From assembly GCA_028571685.1 (NCBI GenBank), contig CM053143.1, positions 3,291,501 to 3,355,500 of the forward strand: a DNA stretch of 64,000 bases. The letters run 5' to 3'. Below the pieces are notes generated by a model. The model ran no database searches. It saw nothing but the letters and a program-made list of their open reading frames with translations, and was not told the DNA's origin. Source of the DNA: Heterohyrax brucei. Its lineage: Eukaryota > Chordata > Mammalia > Hyracoidea > Procaviidae. Position numbers and translations under genes: made by a program. Below are positions 34,379 through 45,617 of the stretch, piece after piece (the stretch's first letter is position 1; each line of letters begins with the position of its first letter).

Positions 34379-36071
34379 TTAAAATTAGTTTTATTTATTT
34401 ATTTATTAAACAGTATAATTTTTTTATTAAATAAAAAATGAAAATGTACATACTCTGCAATATTGGGTTAAGATGGAAGGAGTATACAAGTTGTGTTGAA
34501 GTCCCATTAATACTGATCTTACTAATGTGTGCTGTCACCAATCTCACCAAACCAAATTTCTAACAACTATCTAATCTAAACCCTTGCCCATCACTCTTCC
34601 GCCCTCCCTACCCTTGCAGCCGTCAAAGAGTCTAAGAGTTCTTTTGTTCTATGCATGAGTCTGTTATTAAGTTTTTATCATAAGGGTCTCATAAAATATT
34701 TGTCCTTCTGTCACTGACTACTTTTGTTCAACATAGTGTCCTCCAGTTGAAACCAGGTTAAGAGATGTTTCCTGCTATCATCGTTGTTCTTTATTGTTGC
34801 ATAGTGCTCCACTGAGTACATGTATCATAGTTTACCCACCCATTCTTCTGTTGATGGGCATCTGGGTTGATCCCATCTTTTTGCTATTGTGGACTGCGCT
34901 GCAATGAATATTCATGTGTGTGTGTCACTTGGTGTGAATGGCCTTCATTCTGTAGGATATATTCCAAGCAGTGGAATTTCTAGGCCGAATGATATATCTA
35001 TATCCATTATTTTAAGGTAGTGTCAGATTGCTTTCCAAAGAGGTTGCCCCACTCTGCAATCCCACCAACAGTGTAGGAGAGTTCCAATCTCTCCACAGCC
35101 TCTCCAGCATTTAGTTTTTTGTCTTTTTTGGATCATGGCCAACCTTGTTGGGGTGAGGTGGTATCTCACTGTCGTTTTGATTTGAATTTCTTTAATAGTT
35201 AATGATTGTGAGCATGTCTGCCTGTGTTTTTTGGCTGACTGTATCTCCTATTTAGAGAAGTGTCTGTCCATCTCCTTTGCCCATCGCTTAACTGGATGAC
35301 TTATCTTTTTCTTACTGATATTTTGTAGTACCTTATAGATTACGGAGATCAGGCGTCGGTCTGACATAGAGTTGCCAGATATTTTTTCCCATTCTGTAGG
35401 TGGTCTTTTAATTCTTTTGATGAAGTCTTTGGATGAGCAGAAGTGTTTGACTCTTATTTGTGCCCATTTACCTATTTTCTCTTCTGATGAATGTGCTTTG
35501 TCAGATTTTGAAGTCTGTCTATGTTGTGTATTAAAACTTCCATTGTTGACTCTATTTTATCTTGGAGGGACTTCACATTTTAGGTTTGATATTTAGGTCT
35601 GTTATCCAATTTGTACTGGCTTTCGTGTAAGGTGTGAGAAATGGGTCTTGTTTCATTTTTTTGCAGATGGATACCCAGTGTTACCAGTACCATTTGTTAA
35701 AGAGATGATTTCACCGTAGTTCAAAATCTTAGGGCTTTTGTTGAATATCAACTGTTTATAAGAGGATGGTGGCATTGCTGGGGTTTCAACCCTGTTCCAT
35801 TGGTCTATATGTCTCTTTTTATACCAGTATCACACTGTTTTGACTACTGTAGCAGTGTAATAGGTTCTAAAGTTGGAGAGTGAGAGGTCTTCCATGTGTT
35901 CTTCTTCAGTAGTGCTTTGCTTATCCAGAGTTTCTTCACTTTCCTGGCAAAGTTGGTGATTTGTTTCTCCATCTCATTAACAACTATCACTGGAATTTGT
36001 GTTGGGATTGAGTTGTATAAGTAGATTGCTTTGGATAAAATAGACATTTTCATAATGTTAATTTATCCTAT

Positions 36072-36686
36072 CTATAAGTAGGATAGATTTCTCCATTTAT
36101 GCGAGTCTCTCTTAGTTACTTGCAGTAAGATCTTGTAATTCACTTTGCATAGGTCTATTATTTCTCTAGTTAGACTTATTCTTAGATATTGTGTCTTCTT
36201 GTGGGCTCTCATAAATGGTTTTGATTTGGTGATTTCTTCTTTAAAGATATCTTTGTTGGTATAAAGGAATCCTACTGATTTACTTACATTTATCTTGTAT
36301 CCTGATACTTTGCATAACTCTTCTATAAGGTGAAGTAGTTTACTTATGAATTCTTTAGGATTCTCTGCACATACAGTCATATAATCTGAAAGCAGGAAGA
36401 TTTTTGCTTCTTCTTTGTCCATGTGGATGCCTTTTATTTCTTTGTCTTGTCTAATTGCTCTGACCAGAACTTCTAGTAAAATGTTTAATAAGAGAGCTGA
36501 GAGTGGACATCCTTGTCCAGTTCCCATTCTCAAGGGCAATTCTTTAAGTCTCTCTCCATTCAGGATGATGTAGACAGTTGTCTTTGTATAGGTGATCCTT
36601 ATTGCATTGAGCAATTTGCCTTCTATTTCTGTTTTACTGAAAGTTTTTAGCATGAATAGGTGTTGGACTTTGTCAAATTGCATCAA
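36072..36686 (-). pseudogene. L1 ORF2p reverse-transcriptase fragment
   Basis: A 204-residue frame, the longest in the window. It has 'LRMGTGQGCPLSALLLNILL' (RT motif, canonical RQGCPLSPLLFN) at about residues 58-77, then 'KEIKGIHMDKEEAKIFLLSD', where the catalytic FADDM is replaced by LSDYM. Next is 'SGYKINVSKSVGFLYTN', followed by the thumb-side segment. The second catalytic aspartate is lost. Pieces on both sides of ORF2 are in different frames. Confidence 0.92.
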
Positions 36687-36933
36687 TTGAGAAAAGCAGG
36701 TAATTCTTATGTTTTGTTTTGTTTATGTGTTTGATCACATTGTTTTTCTGGTATTGAAGCAGTCTTGCATCCCTGGAATGAATGCAGTTGGTTGTGATGA
36801 ATTATTTGTTTGATATGTTGTTGAATTCTATTGCCAAGTATTTTGTTGAACATTTTTGCATCTAGATTCAAGAGTGGTATCATTCTGTAGTTCTCCTTTT
36901 TTGTTGGATCTTTCCCTGGCTTTGGTATCATGG

Positions 36934-37377
36934 TTATCTGGCTTCACAGAATGAATTTGGGAGTATTCCATCCATTTCTATGCTCTGAAATAGTCTCAGT
37001 AGTATTGTAGATAACACTTCTCTAAAACCTTGGTAGAATTCTATGGTGAAGTCATCTGGGCCAGGGCTTTTTTTGTTTGGTAGTTTTTTGATGACTTTTT
37101 CAATCTCTTCCTTCGTGATGCATTTATTAAGTTGTTTCACTTCTCCTTGTGATAATTTTGGTAGGTGATATGAATCTAGGAATTTGTCCATTTCCTCTAG
37201 ATTTTCAAATCTGTTAGAGTACAGTCTTTTGTAGTATTCTGTTATGAAACTTTTGATTTCTATTGGGTCTGTTGTAACATCTCCCATCTCATTTCTTATT
37301 TGGGTTATTTGTTTCTTTTTCTGTTTTTCTTCAGTAAGTTTAGCCGATGGTTTGTCAATTTTGTTGATCTTTTCCAA
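36934..37377 (-). pseudogene. L1 ORF2p linker between endonuclease and RT
   Basis: 147 residues with '[20 protein letters not shown]', '[20 protein letters not shown]', '[18 protein letters not shown]', ending near the start of the RT domain. This is the expected ORF2p Z/linker region. A frameshift separates it from the RT piece at 36686. Confidence 0.92.
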
Positions 37378-37415
37378 AAGGCAGCTTTTGGTATTATCAA
37401 TGTTTCAATCATTCT

Positions 37416-37859
37416 TCAATTCTCTAATTCATTTACTTCTGCTGTAATCTTTACTATCTTCTTTCTTCTGGTTCCTGAGAACTTCTTCTGTTGTTCTATT
37501 TCTACTTGCTCAAGCTGTACTGTTAATTCTTTGTTTAGGGTCCTTTCTTCCTTCCAGATGTGTGCATTTGTAGAGATATACTGAACTTTGATCACTGCTT
37601 TGGCTCTATTGCATAGGTTCTGGTAGAAAGTGTTTTCATTCTCCTTTGAATCCATACATTTCTTTATTTCATCCTCGATTTCTTCCATAACCCATGGCTT
37701 TTTGGGTAAGATATTGTGCAGCTTCCATGAACTCCAGTTTTTATCTATGTTTTCTTTTTTTTTATTGATTTCAACTTTTATGGCTTTATGGTATGAGAAG
37801 ATGCTTTGCAATAATTTAATGTTTTGGAATTTGTTGAGATTAGCTTTAAGTCCTAACAC
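37416..37859 (-). pseudogene. L1 ORF2p post-endonuclease region
   Basis: 147 residues. 'HNILPKKPWVMEEIEDEIKK' and 'CMDSKENENTFYQNLCNRAK' are characteristic of ORF2p directly after the endonuclease domain. The endonuclease coding part (about 37860-38460) is broken by stops. Confidence 0.9.
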
Positions 37860-40800
37860 ATTGTCTATTCTGGAAAATGTTCCATGCTCACTGGAGAAGA
37901 AGGTGTAGTTGTCTGTTGATGGATAAAAAGTTCTGTATATGTTGACAAAGTCTAATTGGTTAATTGTGGCAATAAGATCTTCTGTGTCTTTACAGAGATT
38001 TTTTTCTAGATCTGTCTAATACTGAAAGTGAAGTTCTGAAGTCTCACCCTATTACTGTGGAGTGAGCTATCTCATTTTTCAATGTAGTCAGTGTTTCTTT
38101 GGTGTATTTAGATGCTCTAGCATTGGGTGCATGAATATTTAATATTGTTAAATCCTACTTGTGTACTGAACCTTTCAGAAATAGTGACCATCCTTGTCCA
38201 TTATGGTGGATTTTACAAGAAAGTCTATTTTATCTGAGTTTAGTATTGCCACATCTGTTATTTTTTGTGTATTGTTAGCTTGGCATATATTATTCCATCC
38301 TTTAATTTTCTGTTTGTTCATGTCTTTAAGTCTAAGGTAAGTTTCTTGTAAGCTACATGTAGATGGGTTGTGTTTTTTTGATCCAAGATGTCACTCCTTG
38401 TCTCTTTACTGGAGTGTTCAGTCCATTTACATTCAATGTAATTATTTAGAGGTATGTGTTTAGTGCTTTCATTTTGATGTATTTATTTTTGTGTTGGTGT
38501 TTTCTGTGATCCTCGTAATATCCTATTCTGGGTCATTCTTCTTTATAGGTTGATTTTTCACCCTTTTCAGTGTTGCTTCTGTGTTTGTTGAGACTCTTGT
38601 GTGAAGTTCTTTGTTTCAATACACTGCATCTTTATTGTGCTTTGTGGCTACTCCTATGATTGCCCTTAATAATCTAAGTTTCAACCCAATTTTAACTGCT
38701 ACATATCTTATTAACTTCCTCTTCATCTAGAAGGACTATAACTACTGTAGTAAATCCCTCTTTTTAATGTGATGTTATCATAGTTTTCGTGATATGATCA
38801 CTGGATCCCTTCTTTTAATATTATAGCTTTGATTGAGTTTTGTGCTTTCCCGAGCTGAGTAGGTTTCTGGATGTTGCGTCTTGTATTGCCTACTTAAATA
38901 TACCCTTAATGGTTTTGTTTTCCCAAGCAAAGAGCTTCTTTCAGTATTTCTTGAAACTTTGGTTTGGTTTATACAAAGTCTCCAAGTTTCTCTTTATCTA
39001 TGAATGTCTTAATTTCATTTTCATATTGAAAAGACAGTTTTACAGGATATATAACTCTTGTTTGGAAGTTTTTCTCCTTCAAGTCTTTTAATGTGTCATC
39101 CCACTGCCTCTGTGCCAGCATCGTTCCTGCTGAGAATTCAGTCAAAAATCTACAGGGCTTCCCTCTGAATGTCAGTTTTGGTTTAAATCACGCTGCTTTT
39201 AAGAGTTTCTGCTTATGTTTCGTTTTGTTAAGTTTGATTATAATATGTCTTGATGTCTTTCCTTCGAGGTCTAAATTATGTGGCTTTCAATACACATCTA
39301 GGATATCTATGTTCTCTTCTTTCATAATTTCAGTAATGTTTTCTATCAGCAACTCAACAACAATACTCTGTGTCTTCAGCTGTCATTCCCTGTTCAGGAA
39401 CTCCAATTAATAGTAAATTGTTCCTCTTGATATAGCCCCACATGTTTCTTAATACTTCTTCATTTCTCTTGTTATTTTTGTATGACTTCCCCTTATAAAT
39501 TCTGGGGTCAGTAGCTCTTTCTTCAAGATCAGTAATTCTAATTTACAGTTGTTCAATTCTGTTCTTTTGGTTTTGAATTGCCTAATTCTGTAATTTTGTT
39601 ATTTATCTGTCATATTTCAGAGTGCTGATGTTCCACCAGTTTGAATAGCTTTCTTAGTTTTTCACCTTGCTCTGTTGCATTTTGTATAATGTCTAGGAGC
39701 TCTGTATTTATAAAATTCTTTTGAACTTGACCTCTGATAGTTTCAGAAAGGCTTCTTCATCAGGGAAGTTCTTTGGTTCTTTCTTTTGGGAGTTTTATGG
39801 AGCCATGGATGGATTTTTCCTTAAATGTTTGGCTAGGCTTTGTTGCTTTCTGGAAATCTAGAGGTTGTTTAGTTTCCCTGGTGTTGCCTTAACAGCAGAT
39901 GAGGTGCAGCCTTGAAATGAGAGTCGACCACCAACCACCTCTGTACTTCAGTGACTGGGCCCAGCAGAATCTCTAGGGTAGCATGCTCCACCTCTCGGCT
40001 CGCAAAGATATGGCCCTACTTATAGAGTCACTGGGGCGTTGACAACACTTGGCTTGGCTTTGGGGGGGCCATCAGCTGACCTTATGATTTTGGGTCAGTG
40101 AAAGCTGGAAGGGATGCCATCATGCTGCACTGTAGTTATTTCTCTAGATAGTCTTATTTTGAAAGGTAAAAGCTATCTGAAATCTTCCAAAATCAGTCAG
40201 GCTGTCAGGTGTGCCAAGCCCCTCCTTCTGGTTGGCAGTGGAGGTGCCTTTATATCCTTCCCCAAATGACATGATGTAGGTTAAAGTACAGATAGGCTAC
40301 TGCTCTGGTGTCATCCACTGCCATGTCCATGGGTAAGGCTACATTATGCTAACCACAAGTTTTCTGCTGGAAAAGTGCTTCCTGGGCTTGCACTACCTCG
40401 CAGCCTGGGAATTAGTCCCTTCTGAGACCTTATCTTGGGTTAACTCTGCTACCCAGTCAAACAAGATGGCATCCCAGAAAAGCTGTGCCATCTGCTGAGA
40501 AATAGCTGAATCTGTGGTGGAGGTCCAGAAAGAGAGGGTGGAGGGGCTGTGGTGCTCTGAGTCTGGATCCAGGCTCTCAAAATGTAGCTATTCTACCCAC
40601 TGATCATGTCAGCAGTGAGGTTGAGCCTTGCTGCCAGTTAAGCGCATCCCCCACCTGCTGGTTAACAAAAAGAAAAAAAAAAGTTAAAAACTCCAGTTAC
40701 CTTCAGTCCCTGAGAGCCCACCATTCGAAAAGGGTGGGGGTCAGTGAAAAAGAAGAAGTCTCACATTTAGTGGCACGAAGTCCGAAATGATAGCCCCATG

Positions 40801-40920
40801 TCATGTCCTAAGGCTCACTGGGTATGCCAAAAATCCCATTTAATTATCAATCCAGGCCTTAGTTTTCAGAGGGAATTAAGGACACATGTGTCCAGTCCTC
40901 CATCTTGACTCTGCCTCCTT

Positions 40921-42074
40921 AAATTCTAAAATTTAAAATTTAGATGAGAACCCTAATTTAATGCAAACTACTTATTACATAATCTGTAAGCTATTTAACA
41001 GATGAACTATACATTTTGTAGGTATTCATTTTGGAAGTCTTATTAAATTAATAATTTATAAGTAGTTCTGTAAAGCAAGATCTAGCAAATGGCGACTGAT
41101 GGGATAGTTGTCCAATTATCAGTTCCTGTTTCCTTTTCTTTTCAGAAAAAAAAAATCTACATTTTAGATATAGTTAGTAGAATTTGAATAATAAATGCAG
41201 TGGAATAATTCTATCCAGCCAAAAGGCAAACTCACGTAAAGGCCTGGGCATTTAATAATTACAAGTTCTTTCTCCTGCTAAATTAGCTTTTTAACACCTC
41301 TTTTTCCATATTTAGGGTCCCTTCTTGAGGCATCAACTCTCATAATACTGTCTTACAATATTAGCACCTCTTTAGAAAAAGAACTTGACTAACTCTTGAG
41401 AGACATTTAATGTTAGAGTAACTCTGCTAGTATTCTGATCTATAAACATGTGTAGTTTAATAGACATTTGACATACTTTTTAGCATCCAGCATTTACTGA
41501 ATGGTCTTCCTATATCTGGGGATACGATTCCAAGGTATAACGTGCCAACTGTTCTTTGCTCCATTGTCTTCAGGCATGATTCTTTCTGTATTCTGTGTTG
41601 CAGTCAAGAATACCACCTTTTTCTGTTTTCTCTATCCCTCTCTGTTCTTTCTTTGTCTCTTTTTCTCACATATACATCTGATTATCAAATGTAGATTTAT
41701 TAAGTATATATTTCATATACTTTTCTAAAATTACCTAAAGCACATAAGAGAAAATTCTTTAAGCAGATAAACATTATAAATAAAAATGCATTCTTACCTC
41801 AAAATTTTTTTCATGAGAGAGGTACAGTGTTTGATAAAGGGGATATAAGGAATTACTTAAACAGTGAGGTCGGTGTGCAATATGTTTTTTTTTTTTCATG
41901 ATTATTCACAGACATCAAACATTAGGCTAGATGAAATTAAACATTCAATTTAGTTACATTTAAAACATACACTCATTACAGATTAATCAATGACATGAGG
42001 GAGAGCAACAGCTGTGCTGAAAATGAGATACATGCCTTGCACAACAGAGTAGGACAAGGTACGGGATTTGCAGG
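40921..42074. other. Unique AT-rich sequence
   Basis: Nothing recognised. A short frame at 41501-41728 has no motif. Confidence 0.45.
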
Positions 42075-42232
42075 GTAGCCTGTTGATCACCTACAGCAGA
42101 ACTGCCCCGAGTGCTAATCTCAGACTTGCTGAGTCAAAATCTGTAGGCAGGAGAACCTAAGAACTGGCATTTTTTTATATTCTTTCTGTCTAATTGGGAC
42201 ACACTAATGAAATACTGAGAATCACTGTCATA
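42075..42232 (+). mobile_element. MER5A-like hAT-Charlie non-autonomous element
   Basis: 'ccgagtgctaatctcagact', 'tgctgagtcaaaatctgtag', 'gagaacctaagaactggcat' and a terminal 'actgagaatcactgtc' keep the order of MER5A (a middle 'ctgattcagtaggtctg', 'gagaatttgcattt', then end 'gagaaccactg'). It is decayed and non-coding. The 5' limit is uncertain. Confidence 0.55.
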
Positions 42233-43114
42233 TCAAAAAGGTCAAATGCTTTGCCGTCAAGTCAATGCTGATTCGTAGCCATGCTTTAACAGGGGGTAAA
42301 TCTCCCAAGAAAATTTCCACTCAAGGAAAATTTTAACACTTAAAACAACAAAAAAAGAGGAATTGTTCATCTCTTCACATGCTTTGCATCTTACTTAGCA
42401 CATTCAAAATATCAGGTAGTAATTATATGTATTTTTAACGTGTAGTTTCATATACTAAGCTTATGTTTACAACTTTCTCTTTATCTAACAGACAATGTTG
42501 TGGTGCATGTAAATTATTTAAAAATTTCCAAATAAGAGGAGCCCTAAGATTAGGATTAGGACCCAAGGCTTCTAAAATTCTAATTGTGTACACCATTTAG
42601 TTCCACATTACTTACATTATTTAGGTTGCTTTTTAGTGTGCACCACCATTATGTCAAGTTTCCACAGGCACACAACTGGGAGAAGTATTTATCAGACCAT
42701 TTTAGTCCATAACCCCAAAGTGTCTCAAAGTTCTCTTTAATTTGACTATGACAACTAATCTGGCCATACAATTTCAGCAGGATATGAATAGCTACCTTGA
42801 GTCACATTTTAGAGTATCTCACTTCAACTACAGCCTGGAATAACTGCTCAACAGTGTTCTTTATTGGCCTTGTTTTTAGTAGATCATGCATATAATTAGA
42901 ATTTTCCAAGTCTGGCTTTCAAGGTGCTGTTTTCCCAGGTTGTTTATACATAGTTATCTGATAATTCTGATTCCCTAATGTTAAGTCCAAGTGGAAGCTG
43001 AAGAAAAATTAAAATTCCGTGCCCAAAACATGACCTTAAGTTTATCTGACCTTAATTTGGAGATCATCTCAAGAATAGACTTGATGCTCTAAAACACTAT
43101 TGTTTTTAGTCATC
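42233..43114. other. Unique sequence with a possible SINE scrap
   Basis: At 42252-42290 'gccgtcaagtcaatgctgat' and 'tcgtagcc' resemble the AfroSINE tail on the minus strand (canonical 'gccgtcgagtcgattctgactcatagcgacc'). The rest shows no element. Confidence 0.4.
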
Positions 43115-43611
43115 TGGTGATGCCCTAACAGAATTACCACAACGTGAAAGGCTTTAACAAAGGAAAGTTTATTCTTAGACAGTCCATTAGGCTACAAGTT
43201 CAAATTCAGGATGTCCATTCCAGAGGAAGGCTTTCTCTCTTGTTGGCTCTGGAGGAAAGTCCTAGCGTAGAACCAGTCAGGGAGCATCTTGGCACAAGAA
43301 CCTCAGGTCTGAAGGATGTACTCTTCTCCTGATGCTGATTTCTTGATAGTATGAGGTTCCTGGTTCTCTGCTTCTCTCTCTTTTTATCTCCCTTAGGATG
43401 AAAGGATAAAGGGTGGTACAAGCAAGGGTGTTGCAGTCCCACCCTAATCTTATTTTAACATAATCATTTTATCTATTAGCCACTGGCAGAGATTAGGATT
43501 TACAGCATCAGAAAATCACAAAATGGAGGGCAGTCACAGGATACATGGAATCCTGGCCCAGCCAAATTACTACACATATTCTGAGGGTGGGGACAAAATT
43601 CAATTCATGAA
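43115..43611 (+). mobile_element. Interspersed repeat family A, good copy
   Basis: 'taacagaattaccacaacgt', 'ggctacaagttcaaattcag', 'ttgttggctctggaggaaag', 'gaaaatcacaaaatggaggg' and end 'aaaattcaattcatgaaac' match the 6822-7320 copy along its length. Internal reading frames are short, so this looks like a non-autonomous element. It lies immediately 5' of an RTE copy. Confidence 0.7.
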
Positions 43612-43629
43612 ACTAGTAACCAAAGAACA

Positions 43630-45617
43630 GATTCGTTTTGGATGACATCAAGGACATTATACACGAAGAAAGCAAAAACAAGAAAAACAAAACCCACTGC
43701 TGTGAAATTCCTACTCGTAACAACCCTATACAGTACAGTAGAAAGAAGAAAGAGAAGACTAAAATGAATGTCGGCAAAGACTGAAAACTTGCTTTTGAAT
43801 GTACAGTAACTGAAGAGAATAGAAGAATTAATGAAGTAGAAGAGCCAAACAGAAGATATCAGAGGGCAGCTCAGAAAAATGAAGTTATTCTAATGACATG
43901 TACAAAGACCTGCAGTTAGAAATCCAAAGGGAATCACACACTTGGCGCTTCTCAAGCTGAGAGAATTGAAGGCAAATTCAAACATCAAGATGCAGTGGTG
44001 AAGGGTTCCATGACAAAACATCAGATGACACAGGCAGCATCAAAAGCAGATGGAAGGAATGAATACAGTCCTATTACCAAAAAAAAAAGTCAATGTCCAG
44101 TTATTTCAGCAGGCAGCATATGATCAAGGACTGATGGCACTGAAGGAAGAAGTTCAGGCCCCACTGAGGAACTGGCAAAAAACAAGGCCCGAGGAATTGA
44201 CAGAATACCAACTGAAACGTTCCAGCAAATGGATGCAGCCTTAGAGGTTCCCACTTCTCTATGCCAAGAAATTGGGAAGACAGCTACCTGCAACCAGCTA
44301 GAGGAGATTCATATTTCTGTACATTCCAAAGAAAAGTGATTCAACAGAATGCAGAAATTATCAAACAATATCATTAATATCACACACAAGTAAAATTCTG
44401 CTAAAGGTAATTAAAGAATGGTTGCATCAGCACATCAATAGAGAACATCCAGAAATTCAAGCCATATTCAGAAAAAGAACACGGAATGAGAGATATCTTG
44501 ATAGATGTCAGATGAATCTTGGCTGAAAGCAGAGAATACCAGAAAGATGTTTACTTGTGTTTTATGCAAAGGCATTTGACTGCATGAATCATAGAAAGTT
44601 ATGGATAACATTGCAAAGAATGGGAACTCCAGAACACTTAATTGTGTTCATGTGAAACATGTACCAAGAGGCAGTCCTTTAAACTGAACAATGGTGTTCT
44701 GTGGTTTAAATGAAGAATAGGTGTACAGCAGGGTTGTATCCTTTCACAATAGCTATTCAGTATGTATGTATGCTGATTAAATAATCTGAGTAGCATCAGG
44801 ATTTGAGGAAGACTCATTAACAACCTGTGATTTGCTTCTGACATAGTCTTGCTTGTGGAAAGCAGAGAGGACTTGAAGCACTTGCTAAGGAATATCAAAG
44901 ACTATAGCCTTCTGGGTGCACTAAACACCTCAACGTAAAGAAAACAAAAATCCTCACAACTGAACAAGTAAGCGACATCATGATAAATGGAGATAATACT
45001 GAAACTGTCAACAGGTTCTTTTCACTTTGATACACAATCAACGTCCAAAGAAGCAACTGTCAAAACATCAAATGGCATCTTGCATTGGGCATATCTGCTG
45101 TAAAAGTGTCTTTAAAATGTTGAAAAGCAAAGACGTCTCTTTGAGGACTACGGTGTGCCTGATCCAAGCAGTGCTATTTTGAATCACCTCACATGCATAT
45201 GAAAGCTGGACAATGCAGAAGCGCAACTGAACATTTGATGCCTTTGAATCTTGACACTGGAGAAGAATATTGAATATACGTATCATGGAATGCCAAAATA
45301 ATAGAAATATCTGTCTTGGAAGAAGTACAGCTAGAGTGGTCAAGAAATGAGGATAGTGAGACTTCACCTCACACTTACTTTGGACATTTTGTCTGGAAGG
45401 TAAGTCTCTGGAGAAGGACTTCCTGCTTGGTAAGGAAGAGTTTCAGCATAAAAGAGGAAGACCCTCAAGGCGATGGACTAACACAGTGACTGCAATGACG
45501 AACTTAAATATAGTAAGGATTGTTAAGAATGTTGCAGGATCGGACAGTGCTTTGTTCTGTTATACACAGGGTTGCTAAGAGCAGAAAGGGACTCAACAAC
45601 ACCTGATAACAACAGTG
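43630..45617 (+). mobile_element. RTE/BovB-type LINE, 5'-truncated, plus strand
   Basis: Begins in the linker after the endonuclease ('gatgacatcaaggacattat', compare 56063-56085), runs through the RT and the C-terminal region, and ends 'aacaacacctgataacaaca'. Peptide order follows the copy at 54310-57967: 'ctgggttcagaa'-like and 'gcctttgaa' features recur. Frames are broken throughout, and a SINE fragment interrupts it at 43687-43742. Inactive. Confidence 0.88.
43687..43742 (-). mobile_element. AfroSINE fragment inside RTE
   Basis: 'acaaaacccactgctgtgaa' followed by 'caaccctatacagtacagta' is the SINE tail and middle on the minus strand. It splits the RTE linker sequence ('gaagaaagcaaaaa' to 'agaaagagaagactaaaa'). 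Confidence 0.7.

Larger units (their letters stand above)
34379..40920 (-). mobile_element. Near full-length L1 LINE, minus strand
   Basis: Minus-strand order: 5'UTR (about 40920-39760), ORF1 remnant (39760-38850), spacer, ORF2 (about 38460-34850), 3'UTR (34850-34430) and an A-rich tail (plus-strand TTTA repeats at 34390-34430). ORF2 is nearly collinear and is the best preserved in the window: endonuclease-side piece 37416-37859, linker 36934-37377, RT 36072-36686. Frameshifts separate them. The 5' boundary follows 'ccatcttgactctgcctcc', at about 40918. Confidence 0.92.
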
